Below are positions 1-4,577 of a stretch of DNA of 10,979 nt, piece after piece. Made by a program: the position numbers and the translations under genes. Every line of letters starts with the position of its first letter. Within the stretch, counting starts at the first letter, position 1. The notes below the pieces were generated by a model. The model had not been told where the DNA came from. It worked only from the letters and a program-made list of their open reading frames with translations, and ran no database searches. Origin of the DNA: JBJKRW01 sp046704445 (GTDB taxonomy: Bacteria; Patescibacteriota; Microgenomatia; UBA1406; GWC2-37-13); assembly GCA_046704445.1 (NCBI GenBank), contig JBJKRW010000054.1:1-10979 (forward strand), in the 5' to 3' direction.

Positions 1-2
1 AT

Positions 3-473
3 ATTTTGTTGTACAAATCAAACGCGAACGTGCTGGACAGACTTTATTTGGCCTGGTTTTTTTTGGGCAACAGGCAAAAAGTGTACAAAAATCTGCAGGA
101 TATTCCGGTTAAGACGGAGGGCAGCAAAACGCTGTTTGACAGAAATGCGTTTTATAAGGAGTACCAGGGTTTTTTCTTCAAAAAGACCTATAGATTGTTG
201 CGTCAAAATGTTCAAATTTTGTATACAAAAAGCTATGCAACCGCACAAATGCTAAGCGATATGCTTGACGGGGAAGGCATCAGGGTTGTGGATCTTTCAC
301 AGGAAACAATTCCGGACTCAACATGCATTATAGACTCGCAGGGAAAGGAAGCGGGGATTATTGCCGACAAACTCGCGGATTTTTTTCACTGCCGAAAGGG
401 TTCACGACGTCCCGAAGTCTCTGATATAATTATTGAACTGGGAAGCCTGGAAAAGTCCTGGTCCCCGGAATAA
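3..473 (+). CDS. LytR C-terminal-domain-like protein, 3' part only (partial)
   Basis: The reading frame is open to the left edge, so the true start lies outside the window. A TTG at base 6 is the first possible start inside it, but nothing supports its use. Numbered from that TTG, residues 69-150 (beginning NVQILYTKSYATAQMLSDML) resemble the LytR_C domain. They show a beta strand, an A-x-x-L-S-x-M-L helix, a G-I-R-V-V strand, a second short strand (CIIDS) and an A-I-x-A-D-K-L-type helix near the end. In known proteins LytR_C follows a membrane anchor or a LytR-CpsA-Psr phosphotransferase domain; whichever precedes it here is cut off. The upstream part visible here (residues 1-68) is basic and aromatic and not recognised. 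The gene ends TAA three bases before the next small ORF, so the two are probably co-transcribed. The family call rests on pattern recognition only and is moderate. Confidence 0.55.
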   Translation: MLLYKSNANVLDRLYLAWFFLGNRQKVYKNLQDIPVKTEGSKTLFDRNAFYKEYQGFFFKKTYRLLRQNVQILYTKSYATAQMLSDMLDGEGIRVVDLSQETIPDSTCIIDSQGKEAGIIADKLADFFHCRKGSRRPEVSDIIIELGSLEKSWSPE

Positions 474-476
474 CAC

Positions 477-653
477 ATGATGATCATGATTCTGCTGTGT
501 ATTGCGCTTGTTTCGTTTCTTCTTGCATTGAGGTCCATGCATGATATGCACATACCGAAAGAACTGGAGCGTCTTATCTCGAATAAAAAGATAAAAGGAA
601 GCATTGTTTTTTTCAAGGATAAGGTTATTCATTACCGCGGCAAGGGTAAATAG
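477..653 (+). CDS. small single-pass membrane protein, 58 aa, unknown function
   Basis: An ORF of 58 codons starts ATGATGATCATG three bases after the stop of the preceding gene and ends TAG. The product begins MMIMILLCIALVSFLLAL, a clear hydrophobic segment at residues 1-18 that could be a membrane anchor or uncleaved signal. A short polar and basic stretch follows (KELERLISNKKIKG, residues 28-41), then a small hydrophobic strand (SIVFFKDKVIHYRG). No family is recognised. The tight spacing to the LytR-C-like gene and the sensible N-in membrane segment with a basic tail support a real gene. No Shine-Dalgarno sequence precedes it, and starts at codons 1, 2 or 4 are equally possible. It converges on the minus-strand TPR gene with a 12-base gap and no visible terminator between them. 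Confidence 0.6.
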   Translation: MMIMILLCIALVSFLLALRSMHDMHIPKELERLISNKKIKGSIVFFKDKVIHYRGKGK

Positions 654-665
654 GATTTTTTGCCC

Positions 666-1460
666 TTATTCTTCTTCCTCGTCTTCCTGGTCGTCGGGGT
701 TATAGGGAAGATACTCTTTTTCTTCTGAGGTGAGTGTTTCGGCGAGTTTTTCCAGATCGTTTTCGTTCGATTCATCCGACTCCTCGTCCTTTGACTCTTC
801 GTGGTTTTCGTCTTCCGGAAGTATGGGTTGCTCGAAATTTGCCGGAAACGAAATATACTTCATGACGCGTCTGCCTTTTTTTTCTTCGCGAAGAAACACG
901 ATAACTTTTGAAAGATTCGCTTCCTTGACATGTGCGCCGAATTCGCTTCCTGCTTTGATGAGAACGCTGAGCCTGCGCGATACGTCGTCGGGGAGAGAGC
1001 CGATGTATTCTTTATCCTGGGTCCGGATTTCCACTTTTTTGCTTTTGACGGAGACATATACTTTCTGGCCGATTGTCAGGTGGGCGAGACTGTTTTTTTG
1101 ACCGAGATTCACCAGCAACACGCTTTTTGTTTTTCCCGGTGTTTCGAGAAAAAGGTTAGGGTCAAGTGTTAATTCCAGATTATACTTTGTTTTTACCCGT
1201 TTGGTTTCGATCACCTTTATTCTGTCAAGATATTCGGTAATGGCGTAATTGTTGGGTTGAAGTTTTGAGGCTTTTTTATATATGGTTTTTGATTTCTGTA
1301 TTTCATTATTCTGAAAGTAAGCGAATGCGAGGCGCAAAAGTGCTTCGATATTGTTTTTATCTTTCTTGATAATCTGTTCATTCAGCTTGATTGCAGTATC
1401 CCAGTCTGATTTTATAGCCGCATCTATTGCTTGGTGCTCCAAAACATCCGAATTATCCAT
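666..1460 (-). CDS. TPR protein with possible HIRAN-like domain and acidic C-terminal tail
   Basis: The protein is 264 aa when started at the ATG at 1460. Residues about 4-75 form two tetratricopeptide-like helical hairpins: a D-W-D-T-A-I-K-L-N-E-Q-I turn, then A-L-L-R-L-A-F-A-Y-F with the typical K-A-S-K-L-Q-P-N-N end. TPRs mediate protein-protein contacts. The middle (about residues 93-195) is beta-rich and contains KEYIGSLPDDVSRRL followed by a hydrophobic helix and a G-x-x-F-G-A-H-V strand. That order resembles a HIRAN domain, but this is inference. The last 50 residues are mostly Glu, Asp, Asn and Ser and look disordered. A TTG start at 1514 would add 18 codons that run straight through a terminator-like hairpin, so ATG 1460 is preferred. 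The gene stands alone between convergent and divergent neighbours and has its own promoter. Confidence 0.72.
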   Translation of the reverse strand: MDNSDVLEHQAIDAAIKSDWDTAIKLNEQIIKKDKNNIEALLRLAFAYFQNNEIQKSKTIYKKASKLQPNNYAITEYLDRIKVIETKRVKTKYNLELTLDPNLFLETPGKTKSVLLVNLGQKNSLAHLTIGQKVYVSVKSKKVEIRTQDKEYIGSLPDDVSRRLSVLIKAGSEFGAHVKEANLSKVIVFLREEKKGRRVMKYISFPANFEQPILPEDENHEESKDEESDESNENDLEKLAETLTSEEKEYLPYNPDDQEDEEEE

Positions 1461-1482
1461 GTCTTTATTTTTGAATAAAATG

Positions 1483-1506
1483 AAAAAAGCGGAATTTTCA
1501 TCCGCT
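1483..1506 (-). terminator. terminator-like hairpin in the leader of the TPR gene
   Basis: Read on the minus strand, AGCGGA (1506-1501) pairs perfectly with TCCGCT (1493-1488) around a 7-base loop. It is followed at once by TTTTT (1487-1483) and more T-rich sequence. That is the layout of an intrinsic terminator. It lies between the predicted promoter (1527-1554) and the preferred ATG (1460), so it could act as an attenuator of the TPR gene. The stem is only 6 bp, so its strength is uncertain. If translation really started at the TTG at 1514, the hairpin would be coding sequence. Confidence 0.5.
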
Positions 1507-1526
1507 GAGGCCAATAGTTATGTATC

Positions 1527-1554
1527 AGTATATTTTAATTTTCCTAATTGTCAA
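1527..1554 (-). promoter_or_regulatory. sigma70-type promoter of the TPR gene
   Basis: On the minus strand there is a perfect -35 box TTGACA (1554-1549), a 16-base spacer and a -10 box TATACT (1532-1527). Transcription would start near 1520, giving a leader of about 60 bases before the ATG at 1460. This is the best two-box promoter in the window. Confidence 0.65.
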
Positions 1555-1594
1555 GTATAATAAAACAGATGATATTGTCAGTAAAGTTTATTAT

Positions 1595-1674
1595 GTTCAT
1601 AAGGTTTGTAAAGGCAAATTCTTAACCTATACTTTATTCCGAAATTCTTTACGAACTTTAAAAACTTTATGAAC
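1595..1674. repeat. long imperfect inverted repeat between divergent genes
   Basis: The left arm at 1595-1613 (GTTCATAAGGTTTGTAAAG) matches the reverse complement of 1647-1674. Both outer blocks read GTTCATAA, and the inner blocks GGTTTGTAAAG and AGTTCGTAAAG differ at two places. The right arm has an extra 9 bases between the blocks. The loop is about 33 bases. The repeat lies between the TPR promoter and the yebC start, so it could be an operator for one or both genes or an RNA hairpin in a yebC leader. No named binding motif is recognised. Confidence 0.5.
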
Positions 1675-1705
1675 ACGAGTTATTTTGTTTTTCTGTAATC
1701 TAGTT

Positions 1706-2431
1706 ATGTCCGGTCATTCAAAATGGGCCAACATCAAAAGAAAGAAACAGGCAAACGACCTGGTTCGCGGTAATGTGTTTGCAAAATTAAGCCGCGCCAT
1801 TACTTTGGCGGTTGTTGAAGGAGGCGGAATAACCGACCCGGAACATAACGTAAGACTTCGTTTTGCAATTGAAAAAGCCCATCAGGGCAATATGCCCAAG
1901 GAGAATATTCAGAGAGCCATAGAGAGGGGAGTAGGGCCGAATAAACAGGACCTCAAGGAAATCGTATACGAAGCATTCGGTCCTTCAGGAGTTGCGCTTA
2001 TTATTGTGGGAGCAAGCGATAACATAAACAGGACTTTATCCGAGGTACGCAATATTCTGGACCGTCATGGAGGGAAACTGGCCAATCAGGGGGCCGTTTC
2101 GTATTTATTCCAGAAGTGCGGGTTGGTTCTTTTTCTGAAAGGCGATACTACGGAAGAGCAGGTATTGCAGTTTTCGGATGAAATACATGCAATCGATATT
2201 GATCAGGATCCTGACTACTATTACATCTACATTCCCTTTGAACGCCTCGGAAAGATCAAGGAATTTTTACATGGTACAACATATCACTCAGCGGAAATAG
2301 ACTACAAGCCCCAATCGTACATACCGGTTTCCCGTCAGGAAATTCTTACGAAATTGGAAAACCTGGAAAAATCTTTGGAGGACTTGGAGGATATTCAAAA
2401 GGTTTTCATGAACGTGGAAGTTGTGACCTGA
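1706..2431 (+). CDS. yebC: YebC/PmpR/TACO1 family protein
   Basis: The 241-aa product has the normal family length and begins with the diagnostic MSGHSKWANIKRKKQANDL. Other family hallmarks are FAKLSRAITLAVVEGG, the helix KAHQGNMPKENIQRAIERG and the core YEAFGPSGVALIIVGASDN; RHGGKLANQGAVSYLFQKCG marks the second domain. The family was named as transcriptional regulators (PmpR-like). More recent work places YebC and mitochondrial TACO1 on the ribosome, where they relieve stalling at proline-rich stretches. The in-frame ATG at 1685 would add MFFCNLV, which no family member has, so ATG 1706 is chosen. No Shine-Dalgarno sequence is present. TGTAAT (1694-1699), 6 bases before the ATG, may be a -10 box for a leaderless mRNA, but no -35 is visible. 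The next gene follows after 7 bases and is probably co-transcribed. Confidence 0.96.
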   Translation: MSGHSKWANIKRKKQANDLVRGNVFAKLSRAITLAVVEGGGITDPEHNVRLRFAIEKAHQGNMPKENIQRAIERGVGPNKQDLKEIVYEAFGPSGVALIIVGASDNINRTLSEVRNILDRHGGKLANQGAVSYLFQKCGLVLFLKGDTTEEQVLQFSDEIHAIDIDQDPDYYYIYIPFERLGKIKEFLHGTTYHSAEIDYKPQSYIPVSRQEILTKLENLEKSLEDLEDIQKVFMNVEVVT

Positions 2432-2438
2432 AGAATTT

Positions 2439-3257
2439 ATGAAATCCATCTTTCGTTCCATTCTTGGCGGTTTTAAAAAAAAGGCAAACCGTATTGAAAA
2501 ACGGTATCGACTGGGATTAAGCGCGGTCATAATGACCCTTTTGCTTCTTGTGTCCACTTTTTTTAGTTTTCAACAGGGACTGTATTTTATCCCGGTGTTC
2601 ATAGTCGCCTCGTTTCTTCTTACGTATTTTTCGCTTTTGGAAGGGATAAAACGTATCGGATGGTACGGATTGTTTTTTATGCCGATTGTGGTAAGTGTGT
2701 CTTTTTTCCTGTTTTACTTTCTTTTTCCGGGACGCTGGCTGACGCGTCTGCCGTTTATTGTCGTATATGGCGTAAGTATTTATGCCACGCTGTTATGTTC
2801 TAATATTTTTGACGTCGGAGTAGAGAAGAATCTGCAGCTATACAGGGCTGCGTTTTCCGTCAACTTTTTTTTCCAGTCGATTGCCATGTTTTTTTTGCTT
2901 AATCTGCTGGTTTCACTGGAATCTTTTTTTCTGGTTAACGTTGCGGGAGTGGGCGTTATCGGTTTTCTGTTTGCCTTGCAGCTATTGTGGACCATACGTC
3001 TCAACAAGCATCTTGAGCGTGAAATAGTGTCGTACGCCGTATTTATTGCCGTAATCCTTTCCGAGCTTATCCTGATCCTGTCGTTTGCCCCGATTCCGCC
3101 GGTTATCGTTGCGTTGTTGGTTACTGCCGCCTATTACAGCCTTTCGGGTCTGAGTTACCACTTTATAGACCAGAAGCTTTTCAAGGAAACCGTGCGTGAA
3201 TACGTTGTCGTACTGGTTTTCGTATCAATTATTGCATTATTATCGCTCAGCTGGTGA
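2439..3257 (+). CDS. polytopic membrane protein, unknown function
   Basis: The 272-aa protein begins with a basic, amphipathic N-terminus (MKSIFRSILGGFKKKANRIE) and then runs through eight or nine hydrophobic segments. These lie at about residues 26-44, 48-66, 74-96, 103-122, 138-158, 163-187, 199-217, 220-238 and 252-270. Soluble loops are very short, and no catalytic or transport motif is visible. Short charged stretches such as RLNKHLEREI and DQKLFKETVREY separate the last helices. I do not recognise the family. It starts 7 bases after the yebC stop without a good ribosome-binding site, which suggests translational coupling to yebC. Its TGA stop lies inside a TGACGTCA palindrome (3255-3262), the first of several ACGT-centred motifs in the non-coding block that follows. 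Confidence 0.85.
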   Translation: MKSIFRSILGGFKKKANRIEKRYRLGLSAVIMTLLLLVSTFFSFQQGLYFIPVFIVASFLLTYFSLLEGIKRIGWYGLFFMPIVVSVSFFLFYFLFPGRWLTRLPFIVVYGVSIYATLLCSNIFDVGVEKNLQLYRAAFSVNFFFQSIAMFFLLNLLVSLESFFLVNVAGVGVIGFLFALQLLWTIRLNKHLEREIVSYAVFIAVILSELILILSFAPIPPVIVALLVTAAYYSLSGLSYHFIDQKLFKETVREYVVVLVFVSIIALLSLSW

Positions 3258-3311
3258 CGTCAAAAAAGGCACGGATCCCGGAGAATAGGGAAGAGGGGAA
3301 AGGGTAAGAGG

Positions 3312-3347
3312 TACGGACGTGAAAAAAACTATAGGATACGGACGTGA
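3312..3347 (+). repeat. direct repeat TACGGACGTGA, two copies
   Basis: TACGGACGTGA occurs exactly at 3312-3322 and 3337-3347, 25 bases apart. A related AACGTGAG follows at 3399-3406. The ACGT core returns in two TGACGTCA palindromes (3255-3262 and 3429-3436). The pattern is consistent with recurring binding sites, but no regulator is identified. Confidence 0.6.
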
Positions 3348-3362
3348 GGAATATATCCTATA
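3330..3362. repeat. hairpin 1: 9-bp perfect inverted repeat
   Basis: TATAGGATA (3330-3338) and TATCCTATA (3354-3362) are exact reverse complements around a 15-base loop that carries ACGTGAG. The right arm overlaps a TATAAT (3359-3364) that could be a plus-strand -10 box, though no -35 is visible. No T-run follows, so it is not an intrinsic terminator. Confidence 0.6.
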
Positions 3363-3380
3363 ATATTTGTAATACTATAG

Positions 3381-3417
3381 GGTTTATTTAAGATAATAAA
3401 CGTGAGTTTAATAAACC
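3381..3417. repeat. hairpin 2: 8-bp perfect inverted repeat
   Basis: GGTTTATT (3381-3388) and AATAAACC (3410-3417) are exact reverse complements. The 21-base loop holds ACGTGAG, the same heptamer found in the loop of hairpin 1. A nested copy of AATAAA inside the loop offers an alternative, tighter pairing with the left arm. Confidence 0.6.
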
Positions 3418-3426
3418 TAAATCCAA

Positions 3427-3438
3427 CCTGACGTCAGG
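3427..3438. repeat. 12-base perfect palindrome CCTGACGTCAGG
   Basis: The sequence equals its own reverse complement and contains TGACGTCA, also present at 3255-3262. It lies just before the first array unit. It is a plausible dimer-binding site. Confidence 0.6.
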
Positions 3439-3501
3439 AAAGAAACGAGGCTAAATTCTACTAATAGCTTGTCTCTATACTCTAAAGTCTTACTCCTTCT
3501 T

Positions 3502-3510
3502 TGTGGATAA
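3502..3510 (-). promoter_or_regulatory. consensus DnaA-box-like nonamer
   Basis: On the minus strand the sequence is TTATCCACA, the strong DnaA box of Escherichia coli. It lies in the first linker of the array. Only one exact copy was seen in the block, and no dnaA or dnaN gene is nearby, so an origin cannot be claimed. Confidence 0.3.
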
Positions 3511-3511
3511 G

Positions 3512-3523
3512 TGATCCGGATCA
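3512..3523. repeat. 12-base perfect palindrome TGATCCGGATCA
   Basis: The sequence is self-complementary over 12 bases. It spans the end of the first linker and the start of the second unit, immediately after the DnaA-box-like nonamer. It is a possible dimer-binding site or a short cruciform stem. Confidence 0.5.
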
Positions 3524-3963
3524 AGGCCGAGAACACTGGTACAGGCTTATATTATGCTCTAAATATATCTATACTTTATACTTATTCCTGGATATATTTT
3601 AGCCTTGAATTTATATTACAGTCTGCCATATTGCTCCAAAGTATAAGTCCTCACCATCAGCGCCTGAGATATAATTAGCCTCATAAATTATACTTTATAA
3701 GGTCCTAATACTCTAAAACGACACTTTGTTCTCCTTACGTTCTTTGTATATATTTGGCCTTAGTTTTATATGTTTGGACTATAATATCAGTCTAAAGTAA
3801 CTTATTCCCGCACATCCGATACATGAAATATTCAAGGCTATATTTTTAATATATGCTGCCATTATGCTCTAAACTATATATGTGCATAGTTTCCCGTTGT
3901 ATGATAAATAACCTCATTTTATTATAAACAGGCCGTAATAACAGTCTAAATTATAATCTTGCA

Positions 3964-3981
3964 TCCTCCCCGGAAGGAGGA
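3964..3981. repeat. hairpin in the enlarged last linker of the array
   Basis: TCCTCC (3964-3969) and GGAGGA (3976-3981) pair perfectly around a 6-base loop. This linker is 55 bases instead of 34, and the extra 21 bases fit an insertion carrying this hairpin. The right arm includes AAGGAGG, a perfect Shine-Dalgarno-like string, but no start codon follows at a usable distance. Confidence 0.55.
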
Positions 3982-4236
3982 ATACGCAGTCCGATTCTGT
4001 ATAAATTAGCCTCAAAACTGTATATATGGCGCATTAATATGCTCTAAAATTAAACAGATTTATAGCGTATGGTTATTTGCCCAGAGAAGACAGGAATACG
4101 ATAGGAAGAGAGCGAAATTACCTAAAGATAAATGCATTAATAGATGACGGTTATTCTGAAGGAATATGCGAAGAGGACTGAAGTGGTTCTCTCTTAAAAA
4201 GATACGCGGAATTATTACGTTCTCGAAAACTCAGGA

Positions 4237-4253
4237 ATTCGGACCATCCGAAT
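4237..4253. repeat. hairpin with 7-bp stem and 3-base loop
   Basis: ATTCGGA (4237-4243) and TCCGAAT (4247-4253) are exact reverse complements around CCA. No T-run follows on either strand, so it is not a standard terminator. It lies 19 bases before the next hairpin. Confidence 0.55.
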
Positions 4254-4272
4254 CCCGGAGAAGAAAAGCATA

Positions 4273-4304
4273 TAACGTCGTAAATTGTATCTTTTACGAC
4301 GTTA
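4273..4304. repeat. strong hairpin, 12-bp perfect stem and 8-base loop
   Basis: TAACGTCGTAAA (4273-4284) and TTTACGACGTTA (4293-4304) are exact reverse complements around an 8-base loop. It is the longest perfect stem found in the window. A plus-strand transcript has no T-run after it. On the minus strand a mild TTTTCTTC follows some bases later. The arms carry ACGTCG, echoing the ACGT motifs on the left side of the array. The sequence just after it (TTAGCCGAGGCT) again contains the TTAGCC and GAGGCT blocks seen in array units. Confidence 0.65.
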
Positions 4305-4423
4305 GCCGAGGCTGAAAGAAGAGGAGTGCTCAAAAATACGATTTATTATTTGTCATTTATTATTGAATTATTATCCATTAATTCTCTATTGAAAGCGAAA
4401 TTAATCCCTTTGTTATCCTCCGT

Positions 4424-4453
4424 TTGTCATGTGCGCGTTTTCAGTACTATAAG
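4424..4453 (+). promoter_or_regulatory. possible upstream promoter of the deacetylase gene
   Basis: TTGTCA (4424-4429) and TATAAG (4448-4453) are separated by 18 bases, each differing by one base from the sigma70 consensus. A second TATAAT lies at 4476-4481. In AT-rich sequence such matches arise by chance fairly often, so support is weak. Confidence 0.35.
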
Positions 4454-4564
4454 ATTGAAATACTCCCCTGATTTTTATAATTTTTGCTGTCAGAACAGTC
4501 TATACTTCCCTATTCCCCGTCTTTGCATATGCAGGAGAAGCATGCGTTACGGTAATAATTCATA

Positions 4565-4570
4565 TATAAT
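4565..4570 (+). promoter_or_regulatory. -10 box for a probable leaderless start of the deacetylase gene
   Basis: A perfect TATAAT ends 7 bases before the ATG at 4578, so transcription would begin at or next to the start codon. No clear -35 box lies 16-18 bases upstream. The same arrangement precedes the ABC ATPase gene. Confidence 0.5.
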
Positions 4571-4577
4571 TACGGCT

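Larger units (their letters stand above)
3444..4048 (+). repeat. array of eight degenerate ~43-base units on a 77-base period
   Basis: Units are 3444-3486, 3521-3563, 3598-3640, 3675-3717, 3754-3796, 3831-3873, 3908-3950 and 4006-4048. Start-to-start distances are 77, 77, 77, 79, 77, 77 and 98. Every unit ends in [C/G]TCTAAA at unit positions 37-43 (CTCCAAA in the third). A TAATA-like stretch usually lies at 29-36. The first nine bases are TTAGCCTCA or a variant in units 3, 4, 5, 7 and 8. Units 1 and 6 instead carry GAGGCTAA or AAGGCTAT, close to the reverse complement of that block. Bases 10-28 are AT-rich and variable. The linkers (34, 34, 34, 36, 34, 34 and 55 bases) are unrelated, but most contain a pyrimidine patch such as CTCCTT or TTCCC and end in a TATA-like stretch. 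ACCTAAA at 4120-4126, 78 bases after the last anchor, may be a decayed ninth unit. The function is not known; the period and anchor are read directly from the sequence. Confidence 0.8.
3258..4577. other. 1.3 kb non-coding block rich in repeats and hairpins
   Basis: No reading frame here looks like a gene. The only sizeable open frames are a 60-codon minus-strand one (4333-4151) and an upstream extension of the deacetylase frame (from 4326), and neither resembles a protein family. The content in order is a purine-rich tract (3280-3311), two hairpins with ACGTGAG in their loops (3330-3362 and 3381-3417) and a 12-base palindrome (3427-3438). Then come an array of eight degenerate units (3444-4048), a purine-rich stretch (about 4082-4120), two perfect hairpins (4237-4253 and 4273-4304), and an AT-rich promoter-like leader to the deacetylase (4326-4577). 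The block is far longer than any other gap in the window; the next largest is about 245 bases. Confidence 0.85.

Noticed and set aside
1461..1514. TTG start for the TPR protein
   Set aside because: The extra 18 codons coincide with a terminator-like hairpin, and an ATG with a normal TPR beginning follows.
3372..3382. T7-like promoter (TAATAC ... TATAGGG)
   Set aside because: The middle of the phage promoter is missing, and no phage RNA polymerase gene is present; the likeness is chance.
3444..4048. CRISPR array; GTCTAAA resembles the 5' end of some Cas12a-type repeats
   Set aside because: The repeats are not identical, they lack the AATTTCTAC stem region of such repeats, and no cas gene is nearby.
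3444..4048. Tandem tRNA genes, because the period is close to tRNA length
   Set aside because: Units are AT-rich and have no T-loop GTTCRA motif, no acceptor stem pairing and no CCA-like end.
3444..4048. Integron attC sites
   Set aside because: No GTTRRRY or RYYYAAC core sites, no cassette ORFs between units and no integrase.
4151..4333. 60-codon minus-strand ORF
   Set aside because: It runs through two perfect hairpins, has no recognisable features, and its length is expected by chance.
4326..4577. N-terminal extension of the deacetylase starting at GTG 4326
   Set aside because: The translated extension has no family resemblance and would bury the signal anchor; the block contains promoter-like sequences and a TATAAT next to ATG 4578.
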